From: Bacteroidaceae bacterium
GTDB lineage: Bacteria > Bacteroidota > Bacteroidia > Bacteroidales > Bacteroidaceae
Length of the DNA stretch: 64,000 nucleotides
Direction: 5' to 3'
Assembly: GCA_017962495.1 (NCBI GenBank)
Contig: JAGCVH010000030.1
Span: 41,959-105,958 of the forward strand
Shown here: one piece after another, positions 52,079 to 59,995 of the stretch
Layout of the letters: every line of letters begins with the position of its first letter
How positions within the stretch are numbered: the first letter of the stretch is position 1
Notes under the pieces: generated by a model
Database searches by the model: none
What the model saw: the letters and a program-made list of their open reading frames with translations, nothing else
What the model was told of the DNA's origin: nothing
Position numbers and translations under genes: made by a program

Positions 52079-55048
52079 ATGATAGAACAGAAACCCGCTG
52101 TGGAGGAAACTCCTCTCGAATTGCACGATACCCAGTTTGTCGACCTCATGCGTCGGCGCATATTCAACGTTTTGCTTATAGCCAATCCCTATGATGCCTT
52201 CATGCTTGAGGACGATGGGCGTGTTGACGAAAAGATTTTTGACGAGTATGCCAAGCTCGGCCTTCGGTTCCCTCCGCGCTTTGTCCAGGTGGCTTCGCAG
52301 GATGAGGCAGAGAACGAGTTGCGTCGAACAAGTTTCGACCTGGTTATTTGTATGCCTGGTACTGACATGGGCAAAGGGGGTGACGATGTATTCGATATCG
52401 CTCGAAGCATCAAGGAAGTAAAGCCCAAAGTGCCCATCGTAGTGCTTACTCCCTTCTCACATGGTATCACGAAACGCATGGAGCATGAGGATCTCAGCAT
52501 CTTTGAATACGTCTTTTGCTGGTTGGGCAATACAGAGTTGCTGCTTTCTATTATTAAGTTGATTGAGGACAAGATGAATCTGCGCCACGACACCGATGCG
52601 GGCGTGCAGATGATATTGCTTGTCGAGGATAGCATACGCTTTTATTCCTCCATCCTTCCCCATCTTTACAAATTCGTGCTTCAGCAAAGTCTCTCGTTTG
52701 CCACCGAGGCTTTGAACTCACAGCTCGAGATGCTCCGTATGCGAGGCCGTCCCAAGATTGTTCTGGCCCGTACTTACGAGGAGGCATGGGACCTGTATCT
52801 GCAATATAAGGACAATGTTCTGGGTGTCATTAGCGATTGTCGTTTCCCTCGAAACGGAGTTAAGGACGAGCGGGCAGGCCTTTGTCTGTTGTCGGCTATT
52901 CGTGAGGAAGACCCCTTCCTGCCGCTAATCATGGAGTCGTCGGAATCTCATCTGGCAGAGGAAGCACATAAGCTTCACATCTCTTTCCTTGATAAGAATT
53001 CCAAGAAACTCCCTGTTGACCTTCAGCACTTAGTATCGGATTACTTCGGTTTCGGCGATTTCATCTTCCGCGATCCCAAGACAATGCGTGAGATAGGACG
53101 CGTGCGCAACCTTAAAGAGTTGCAGGACAATATCTTCACGCTCCCTACCGATTCGCTCATCTATCATGTATCTCACAATAATGTTTCTCGCTGGCTTGCT
53201 TCGCGTGCCCTGTTCCCGATAGCCGACTTCCTTAGGCGCATCAAGTGGAAAGAGAATCCCGACCTCGACAAACACCGTCAAATCATCTTTGACGCGATTG
53301 TAGAGTACCGCAAGATGAAGAACCAAGGCGTGGTGGCTGTGTTCCATCGTGACCGATTCGACCGTTATAGCAATTTCGCACGAATAGGTGACGGTTCGCT
53401 CGGGGGTAAAGGACGTGGTATAGCCTTCATCGACCATATCATAAAGCGTCACCCGGATCTTAACCAGTTGCCGGGCGCTCGTGTGATGATACCTAAGACG
53501 GTGGTTCTCTGCACGGATGTTTTTGATGAATTCATGGAACGCAATGGTTTGTATCCCATTGCCCTTAGCGATGCTTCCGATGAAGAAGTGCTCCGCCATT
53601 TTGTTGCCGCAAAGCTTCCCGACCGACTAAAGGAAGACCTTATGGCTTTGCTCGATGTGGTTCAGCAACCCATTGCCATTCGTTCTTCGTCCTTGCTTGA
53701 AGACAGTCACTATCAACCTTTTGCCGGCATCTATTCTACTTATATGATACCCTACACCGATGATAGGGAGAAACGTCTTCGCATGCTTGTGTCTGCCATC
53801 AAAGGCGTTTATGCTTCGGTGTTCTATAGGGCAAGTAAGGACTATATGGCGGCTACTCAGAATGTCATCGACCAAGAGAAGATGGCCGTTATCCTGCAGG
53901 AAGTTGTTGGCTCACAATATGGCGACCGCTTCTATCCCCATATTTCTGGCGTCGCTCGCTCCATCAACTATTATCCCATAGGCGATGAACGGGCCGAAGA
54001 CGGTGTTGTTAGTCTTGCTTTAGGTTTAGGTAAATATATAGTTGATGGCGGGCTTTCTCTGCGTGTTTGCCCTGCGCATCCCGACAAGGTCCTGCAGACA
54101 AGTGAGATGGAGATGGCTTTACGTGAGACCCAAACCCGCTTCTATGCCCTCGACCTCAAGAATCTCTCCCCGGATATTGCTGTAGACGACGGCTTCAACT
54201 TGCTTAAGCTCAATGTAAGAGAAGCCGACAAGGATGGTTCTTTGTCAGGCCTTGCCTCCACTTACGACCCATACGATCAAGTTATTCGCGATGGCATCTA
54301 CGAGGGAGGCCGTAAGGTTATCACCTTCTGCGGTGTGCTGCAGCAAGGCATATTCCCTTTGCCTCAGTTGTTAAGCCTCTCCATCAAATACGGACAGTCC
54401 GAGATGCGTCGACCTGTGGAAATGGAGCTTGCTGTCCATCTTAATGCTGATCGGACGGGAGAACTCTATCTGTTACAGATTCGTCCTATGGTGGACAATA
54501 AGATGCAACTCGACGAGGACATTTGCACTATTCCTGATGAGGATGCACTCATCCGTTCACATAATGCCATCGGCCATGGTGTCGTGACCGACATACAAGA
54601 TGTCGTTTATGTGAAGACCGAACACTATTCCTCTACCAACAACCCAGCCATTGCTGAAGAGATAGAGCGCATCAACCGCACCTTCCTTACGGAAGGCCGT
54701 AACTATATACTCGTAGGTCCGGGGCGTTGGGGATCGAGCGACCCGTGGCTGGGGGTGCCTGTCAAGTGGCCTGCCATTTCTGCAGCCAAGGTTATTGTTG
54801 AGGCTGGATTGCGCGACTATCGTGTCGACCCCAGTCAAGGCACTCATTTCTTCCAAAACCTTACATCCTTCGGCGTTGCCTATTTCACGGTGAACGACTT
54901 CTTAGGCGATGGCATCTATCGTGAGGAACTTATGAACCAGATGCCCGCCGTTTGTGAAACCCAGCATGTCCGCCATGTTCGTTTCCCAGAACCATTGGTT
55001 GTTAAGGTTGATGGCATGAAGAAAGAAGGAATTATATTAAATAAGTAA
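52079..55048 (+). CDS. Receiver-like / PEP-pyruvate-binding-domain fusion (PEP-synthase-related)
   Basis: A 989-residue cytoplasmic protein. Two receiver-like stretches come first (about 28-170, with FDLVICMPGTDMGKGGDDVF; and about 175-310, with QMILLVEDSIRFYSSILPHL and a second acidic site). Then comes a PPDK/PEP-synthase N-terminal ATP-binding domain (about 440-830) with GDGSLGGKGRGIAFIDHI, PIAIRSSSLLEDSHYQPFAG and YLLQIRPM. The swivelling His domain and the PEP/pyruvate barrel of real PEP synthase are absent; instead an about 150-residue unique end has ILVGPGRWGSSDPWLGVPV. It is therefore unlikely to make PEP. A phosphotransfer or signalling role is inferred. Confidence 0.8.
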   Translation: MIEQKPAVEETPLELHDTQFVDLMRRRIFNVLLIANPYDAFMLEDDGRVDEKIFDEYAKLGLRFPPRFVQVASQDEAENELRRTSFDLVICMPGTDMGKGGDDVFDIARSIKEVKPKVPIVVLTPFSHGITKRMEHEDLSIFEYVFCWLGNTELLLSIIKLIEDKMNLRHDTDAGVQMILLVEDSIRFYSSILPHLYKFVLQQSLSFATEALNSQLEMLRMRGRPKIVLARTYEEAWDLYLQYKDNVLGVISDCRFPRNGVKDERAGLCLLSAIREEDPFLPLIMESSESHLAEEAHKLHISFLDKNSKKLPVDLQHLVSDYFGFGDFIFRDPKTMREIGRVRNLKELQDNIFTLPTDSLIYHVSHNNVSRWLASRALFPIADFLRRIKWKENPDLDKHRQIIFDAIVEYRKMKNQGVVAVFHRDRFDRYSNFARIGDGSLGGKGRGIAFIDHIIKRHPDLNQLPGARVMIPKTVVLCTDVFDEFMERNGLYPIALSDASDEEVLRHFVAAKLPDRLKEDLMALLDVVQQPIAIRSSSLLEDSHYQPFAGIYSTYMIPYTDDREKRLRMLVSAIKGVYASVFYRASKDYMAATQNVIDQEKMAVILQEVVGSQYGDRFYPHISGVARSINYYPIGDERAEDGVVSLALGLGKYIVDGGLSLRVCPAHPDKVLQTSEMEMALRETQTRFYALDLKNLSPDIAVDDGFNLLKLNVREADKDGSLSGLASTYDPYDQVIRDGIYEGGRKVITFCGVLQQGIFPLPQLLSLSIKYGQSEMRRPVEMELAVHLNADRTGELYLLQIRPMVDNKMQLDEDICTIPDEDALIRSHNAIGHGVVTDIQDVVYVKTEHYSSTNNPAIAEEIERINRTFLTEGRNYILVGPGRWGSSDPWLGVPVKWPAISAAKVIVEAGLRDYRVDPSQGTHFFQNLTSFGVAYFTVNDFLGDGIYREELMNQMPAVCETQHVRHVRFPEPLVVKVDGMKKEGIILNK

Positions 55049-55063
55049 TTTTTTGTAATATTA

Positions 55064-55095
55064 TTTGGTCGTTTTGTAAAAAAGTGTTACCTTTG
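55064..55095 (+). promoter_or_regulatory. Consensus promoter of gdhA
   Basis: TTTG (55064-55067), exactly 20 bases, TACCTTTG (55088-55095), 43 bases upstream of the ATG. Confidence 0.8.
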
Positions 55096-55138
55096 CACTC
55101 GAAAAGGTAAAGATTTGATATCAAATAGGTATTAGTTT

Positions 55139-56479
55139 ATGAACGCAAAGAAAGTTCTTGACGACTTAAAACGTCGTTTCCCCAACGAACCCGAGTATCA
55201 TCAGGCTGTTGAGGAGGTGCTTGGCACAATTGAAGAGGAGTACAACAAACATCCCGAGTTTGAGAAGGTCAATCTGATTGAGCGCTTGTGCATCCCTGAT
55301 AGGGTGTACCAGTTCCGTGTCACATGGATGGATGACAAGGGTCAGATACAGACCAACATGGGTTATCGTATACAGCACAACAATGCCATAGGCCCTTATA
55401 AAGGTGGTATTCGTTTCCATGCAAGTGTGAATCTTGGAATCCTGAAGTTCCTTGCTTTCGAGCAGACCTTCAAGAACTCATTGACCACGTTGCCAATGGG
55501 TGGTGGTAAGGGTGGAAGCGACTTCTCGCCCCGTGGAAAGTCAAATGCAGAGGTTATGCGCTTCTGTCAGGCTTTCATGCTTGAGCTGACTCGCCACATA
55601 GGTCCCAATATTGACGTTCCTGCTGGTGACATCGGTGTTGGTGGTCGTGAGGTTGGCTACATGTTTGGAATGTATAAGAAGCTGACGCGCGACTTCTCGG
55701 GTGTCCTGACAGGTAAGGGCCTGGAGTTCGGTGGTTCGCTGATTCGTCCCGAGGCTACGGGCTATGGTACCGTATATTTCCTCCGCGCTATGCTGAAGAC
55801 CAAGGGCGATACTATAGAAGGCAAGAAGGTGCTTATCTCTGGTGCCGGTAACGTGGCTCAGTATGCTGCCGAAAAGGTGTTGCAGTTGGGTGGTAAGGTA
55901 ATGACCATGAGTGACTCTGATGGTTACATCTATGATCCCGATGGCATCGACCGCGAGAAGCTTGATTATATCATGGAACTGAAGAACCTCTATCGTGGAC
56001 GTATCCGCGAGTATGTCGACCAGTATCCCACGGCCAAGTATGTTGGTGATGGTGCAAAGCCTTGGTTCGAAAAGGCTGACATCGCTCTGCCTTGTGCTAC
56101 CCAGAATGAGTTGAACGAGGAGCAGGCTAAGGCCCTGATAGCTAATGGCGTTATTGCTGTTGCTGAAGGTGCTAACATGCCCAGCACTCCCGGTGCCATC
56201 CGCGTCTTCCAGGAGGCTAAGATTCTGTATTCTCCAGGTAAGGCCTCAAATGCTGGTGGTGTGTCTGTCAGTGGTCTGGAGATGTCTCAGAACTCAGAGC
56301 GTCTGAGTTGGTCGGCCGAGGAGGTTGATGCCAAACTGCTCTGGATTATGGAGAACATCCACGAGAATTGCGTCAAGTACGGCACGGAAGCTGACGGCTA
56401 TGTCAACTACGTGAAAGGTGCCAACGTGGCCGGCTTCATGAAGGTTGCCAAGGCTATGATGGCGCAAGGCATCGTGTAG
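55139..56479 (+). CDS. gdhA: Hexameric glutamate dehydrogenase (probably NADP-dependent)
   Basis: A 446-residue enzyme joining ammonia assimilation to the TCA cycle by reductive amination of 2-oxoglutarate. Conserved parts are GYRIQHNNAIGPYKGGIRFH, LTTLPMGGGKGGSDF with the catalytic Lys region, PAGDIGVGGREVGYMFGMYK, and the Rossmann loop KVLISGAGNVAQYAAEK. Length and sequence match the about 445-residue hexameric enzymes. Coenzyme choice is inferred from the family. Its last 24 bases are duplicated downstream. Confidence 0.95.
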   Translation: MNAKKVLDDLKRRFPNEPEYHQAVEEVLGTIEEEYNKHPEFEKVNLIERLCIPDRVYQFRVTWMDDKGQIQTNMGYRIQHNNAIGPYKGGIRFHASVNLGILKFLAFEQTFKNSLTTLPMGGGKGGSDFSPRGKSNAEVMRFCQAFMLELTRHIGPNIDVPAGDIGVGGREVGYMFGMYKKLTRDFSGVLTGKGLEFGGSLIRPEATGYGTVYFLRAMLKTKGDTIEGKKVLISGAGNVAQYAAEKVLQLGGKVMTMSDSDGYIYDPDGIDREKLDYIMELKNLYRGRIREYVDQYPTAKYVGDGAKPWFEKADIALPCATQNELNEEQAKALIANGVIAVAEGANMPSTPGAIRVFQEAKILYSPGKASNAGGVSVSGLEMSQNSERLSWSAEEVDAKLLWIMENIHENCVKYGTEADGYVNYVKGANVAGFMKVAKAMMAQGIV

Positions 56480-56547
56480 CGGTAAGCTCGGCGTAGCGAA
56501 GCGAAGCCAAGATCCTTATCGCAGATGGCGCAAGGCATCGTGTAGCG
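56458..56547 (+). repeat. 24-bp direct repeat duplicating the 3' end of gdhA
   Basis: The 24 bases 56458-56481, covering the last codons (MAQGIV and stop) plus 2 bases, occur again exactly at 56524-56547, 66 bases away. The spacer and the region after the second copy are rich in short AGCG/CGAA repeats. Both copies precede the terminator, so the duplication lies in the gdhA 3' untranslated region. Confidence 0.85.
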
Positions 56548-56608
56548 TTCGAAGAACGTTCGCTTAGCGAAGAATAGAAAAATAGTAATTGCTTTATAAT
56601 GTGTGTGT

Positions 56609-56650
56609 GAAGGCTAGGACGCCGTGACGGCGCGCTAGCCTTCGTTTTTT
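56609..56650 (+). terminator. Strong intrinsic terminator of gdhA
   Basis: Stem GAAGGCTAG/CTAGCCTTC (56609-56617, 56635-56643) continues after a small internal loop as CGCCG/CGGCG (56620-56624, 56628-56632). It is followed by G and six T residues. Confidence 0.9.
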
Positions 56651-56673
56651 GTGCATAAAAAAGCGTGGCTTTT

Positions 56674-56705
56674 CTTGTCCGTTTAGCCAAGCTTTTATAT
56701 CTTTG
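56674..56705 (+). promoter_or_regulatory. Promoter of the GH27 gene
   Basis: CTTG (56674-56677), 20 bases, TATCTTTG (56698-56705), 21 bases upstream of the chosen ATG. Its position supports the start at 56727. Confidence 0.7.
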
Positions 56706-56726
56706 TTGGAAAATAACCAGAATACG

Positions 56727-59249
56727 ATGAAAAAACTCCTATTATTATCCGCTTTCATACTTACCCTTCTGCCAACGATGGCCCAGGAGGAAGTTGCCAC
56801 CTTTCGCACTTGGGCGATGACGCCTCCCATGGGCTGGAATTCGTGGGATTGCTACTATTCGTCTGTAACCGAGAAAGAAGTTCTCCAGAATGCCCAGTAT
56901 CTGGTTGACAACGATTTGATTCGTCATGGTTGGGAATATGTAGTCATCGACATCCGTTGGTATTGCAATCACCCCTCATTAGGAGGAGGTAACTACAACC
57001 AGCAAGGCACTCAGGACTATGTGCTTGACGAATACGGTCGCTATCTGCCTTCTCCATCGCGCTTCCCTTCTTGCATGGTTGGTGGGACGAATCAGGGTTT
57101 TAAGGCCCTTGCCGATAAGATTCATAAGATGGGCCTTAAGTTTGGCATCCACATCATGCGTGGCGTGCCAAAGTCTGTGGTCGGCTCTTCTGCCTACAAA
57201 CTGAAGGGTAGTGAGGACACGCCTTGGAGTCAGGTCTATAATGGCACGTCCTCGCCTTGCACATGGCTAAAGGATAACTTGTTGGTTCGCAATAACCAGT
57301 ATGGTCAGCTTTATTACAACAGCATCATGGACCTTTATGCCGAGTGGGGTGTTGATTTCTTGAAGATTGACGACCTCTCGCGTCCTTTCTATACGGATGA
57401 GATACATATGATACGCAAGGCCATTGACCAGACAGGTCGTCCTATCGTCTTGTCGCTGAGTCCGGGCAAGACCCAGTTCCAGTATGCCCAAGAGTGTCTG
57501 GATAATGCCAACATGTGGCGCATGATGGACGACCTCTGGGACACCTGGAGTGCTGTAGATGCTGTGTTTAATGAGGCTGATTACTGGAGTCAGTATGCTC
57601 GCCCAGGCAACTATGCCGACTGTGACATGTTGCCTCTGGGACAAATAAGCATGACCATTGCCGACCCTGGATATACGGGGGCAGACAAAGGTAGGTGGAC
57701 TCGTCTGACCAAGGACGAGCAGCGGACCATGATGACGCTTTGGGGTATTTGCCATTCGCCGCTGTTCTTCGGAGGCGAGATGACAATGAATGATGCCTGG
57801 ACGCTTTCGCTTCTTAACAACGAGGAATACCACCAGATGCACAAGTATGGACAAGGAGCCCGTCAGGTGCTTAACGACGAAGACCTCGGACATGTCGTCT
57901 GGACCAGTACCGACCCAGCCACGGGTAACCGTTACCTTGCCCTTTTCCAGCGTGATAATACACGTTGGGTTGTAGGGCAGAAGGCACTCTATCGCTCGGA
58001 GACTGTTGCCTATACGACTGATGGCCATGCCGTCAACGTCGATGTGGAGTGGCCTCAAGGCTCTAAGGTGCTGGTGCTTGTCGTAGATGATGGTGGCGAC
58101 AACAACTATTATGACCATGGTGACTGGATTAACCCGACGCTTATTCTGCGTGATGGCACCGAAGTGGAACTGACAGGGAAGTACATGACGCGGCAGTATA
58201 CAAAGTCCTACTTCAATCGCGTGTATGAAAACAAGAACGTGGATAATGGTGGGAAGATGAAAGTGCTGGGTACGACTTATGACCGCGGGTTCTCTACTGA
58301 TGCCAATGCGGCAATCTTCTTCCAGATACCCGATGAACTCGATGTCGTGCGCTTCCGTGCCATGGCTGCTGCCGATGATTCCGGTATCGGACAGACTGGT
58401 GCCACGACAAGTCTGCGCTTTATGGTTTTCAATCAAAACCCGTTGACTGCAGAGCAAGACGATTCAGATGCGCGTTCAGGACTCATATCCCGTACGGGTA
58501 CCAAGTCGAAGACTTTGGAGGCCGATATTAGCGGTGCCGAACAGTTGAAGATTGTCGTTAGCAACTACGGCGATGGCTTCAGTTACGATCGTGCAGACCT
58601 TGTAAATCCTGTACTTATCGACGCCGAGGGCAACGAAACCAGCCTGACCACCCTTTCTGCGGCATCCTATACCTCGGAGTGGGGGACGTTGCACATTAAC
58701 AGTAATGTGGAGAATGATCCTTTACGTGTCGATGGAAAGACTTATTCCACTGGTTTGGGGATGAATGCCCAGTGCACCCTCGTCTATGACCTGCCAGAGG
58801 GGCATAAGTTCACCACTTTCCGTGCGCTTTGTGGTTATGACAGCAGTTGTGACACAGACAATACTTCGTCTTCTGGTACTACGATGGAGTTCTTCGTCTA
58901 TGCACTTAAGACCCCCTTCTTCGACTTTGATCTTACCCAACTGGGCTATGGTGCCGATGAGGCAGTTCCCGTTCACGACATCTGGGAGAATGAGGACGTG
59001 GGTACCATCTCTGGCACTATCTCTGTCATAGTTCCCAGTCATGGTGTACGTCTCTTCCGTTTGGGTGACAACAAACCCGTAGATGGTGTTGGAGAAGTAA
59101 GACAATGGGGAAGGGAGGAGGCTGGGAAGGCCCATGGTTCCTCAACTTCACCATTCCGTAATTACGTTTATGACCTGAGTGGACGGAAGTTAGAGAACGG
59201 CTCCAGTCGCCTGTATGTGCAGGGCGGAAAGAAACGTCTTCGTCGATAA
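56727..59249 (+). CDS. GH27-family glycosidase with two NPCBM-like domains and T9SS-like tail
   Basis: The start is at 56727 (MKKLLLLSAFILTLLPTMAQ, a clear signal peptide), giving 840 residues; an open frame to 56649 reads through the promoter. The GH27 barrel (about 30-400) has TPPMGWNSWDCYY, VDFLKIDDLSRPF with nucleophile Asp215, and WRMMDDLWDTW holding the acid/base Asp (268/269). A beta-sandwich and two NPCBM-like domains (about 485-620 and 640-755) follow, then the tail VYDLSGRKLENGSSRLYV. GH27 includes alpha-galactosidases and beta-L-arabinopyranosidases; specificity is open. Confidence 0.88.
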   Translation: MKKLLLLSAFILTLLPTMAQEEVATFRTWAMTPPMGWNSWDCYYSSVTEKEVLQNAQYLVDNDLIRHGWEYVVIDIRWYCNHPSLGGGNYNQQGTQDYVLDEYGRYLPSPSRFPSCMVGGTNQGFKALADKIHKMGLKFGIHIMRGVPKSVVGSSAYKLKGSEDTPWSQVYNGTSSPCTWLKDNLLVRNNQYGQLYYNSIMDLYAEWGVDFLKIDDLSRPFYTDEIHMIRKAIDQTGRPIVLSLSPGKTQFQYAQECLDNANMWRMMDDLWDTWSAVDAVFNEADYWSQYARPGNYADCDMLPLGQISMTIADPGYTGADKGRWTRLTKDEQRTMMTLWGICHSPLFFGGEMTMNDAWTLSLLNNEEYHQMHKYGQGARQVLNDEDLGHVVWTSTDPATGNRYLALFQRDNTRWVVGQKALYRSETVAYTTDGHAVNVDVEWPQGSKVLVLVVDDGGDNNYYDHGDWINPTLILRDGTEVELTGKYMTRQYTKSYFNRVYENKNVDNGGKMKVLGTTYDRGFSTDANAAIFFQIPDELDVVRFRAMAAADDSGIGQTGATTSLRFMVFNQNPLTAEQDDSDARSGLISRTGTKSKTLEADISGAEQLKIVVSNYGDGFSYDRADLVNPVLIDAEGNETSLTTLSAASYTSEWGTLHINSNVENDPLRVDGKTYSTGLGMNAQCTLVYDLPEGHKFTTFRALCGYDSSCDTDNTSSSGTTMEFFVYALKTPFFDFDLTQLGYGADEAVPVHDIWENEDVGTISGTISVIVPSHGVRLFRLGDNKPVDGVGEVRQWGREEAGKAHGSSTSPFRNYVYDLSGRKLENGSSRLYVQGGKKRLRR

Positions 59250-59297
59250 TGGTTGATTATCGGCGAAGACGTCGCTTATTGTCTGCACGCGAAAGTA

Positions 59298-59885
59298 CTA
59301 TTTACTATCTTGCTTTATAAGGGTCAGGCGGAAGGGAGTGTCCTTGTCCATCTTGCCTGAGAGATATTTGCCGTCGTCGGAAAGGCGTAGGGTGTCGACT
59401 TCTTTGTCATCCCGGACGATGATGAGATTCCCCTTTCTTTCGTAGGAAGCCTTTTCGGATGGAGCCATAGCCATAGCGACCTTCATCATTTTGCGCTTAG
59501 CCCAAGGGATGCCGGCTTTCTTCATAACCTCGTCATCTATCTTCATGTCGGCCTTCATCACCATAGTTTTCTCGTCCTTGAACGTAATGGTAACAGCTGT
59601 CTTCATCCCTTCTTTAAGGGCATTCAGCATCTTTTGCGCCTCTTCCACTTCTTTGTTAAGTTCTGCCAGTTCCTTGGCGGTCAGCTTGCGACCTTTCTTT
59701 TCCTCAGCCTTCTTTATGGCCTCGTTAACCTCCTTTTTTATGTCTTTATTGGCCTCGGTGGTTAATTTATTCAATTCGTCGGTTAGGATGTTGGGGTGAT
59801 GATACACGCGTCCAACCAGGCTTGTCTGTGCTTGTGCGCCCACTGCTACCAGCAGGAGAAGGGCGATGAAAACTGATTTCTTCAT
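59298..59885 (-). CDS. Small secreted charged protein of unknown function
   Basis: The start is at 59885 (MKKSVFIALLLLVAVGAQAQ, a signal peptide), giving 195 residues; the longer frame to 59996 is unlikely because a promoter lies inside it. The mature part is Lys/Glu-rich with a helical stretch (about 36-85, NKDIKKEVNEAIKKAEEKKG), then a beta-rich end (VTITFKDEKTMVMKADMKID, then GNLIIVRDDKEVDTLRLSDD) resembling small lipocalin-type domains. I do not recognise a named family. It stands between two glycosidase genes with its own promoter. Confidence 0.65.
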   Translation of the reverse strand: MKKSVFIALLLLVAVGAQAQTSLVGRVYHHPNILTDELNKLTTEANKDIKKEVNEAIKKAEEKKGRKLTAKELAELNKEVEEAQKMLNALKEGMKTAVTITFKDEKTMVMKADMKIDDEVMKKAGIPWAKRKMMKVAMAMAPSEKASYERKGNLIIVRDDKEVDTLRLSDDGKYLSGKMDKDTPFRLTLIKQDSK

Positions 59886-59953
59886 ACGGCTTATTCGTTG
59901 TTTCTTGTTTGTCCTATAATGATGTCTTTTCCCTCGTAAGGGATTGTCAGCCG

Positions 59954-59985
59954 CAAAGTTACGTATAATTCTGCAACCATGCAAG
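59954..59985 (-). promoter_or_regulatory. Promoter of the small secreted protein gene
   Basis: Minus strand: CTTG (plus 59982-59985), 20 bases, TAACTTTG (plus 59954-59961), 68 bases upstream of the ATG at 59885. It begins just after the GH9 stop. Confidence 0.65.
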
Positions 59986-59995
59986 CAATCCGCCA

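Noticed and set aside
57267-58457. 396-residue open frame antisense to the GH27 gene
   Set aside because: No recognisable domain; the opposite strand has full GH27 motifs, signal peptide, promoter and tail.
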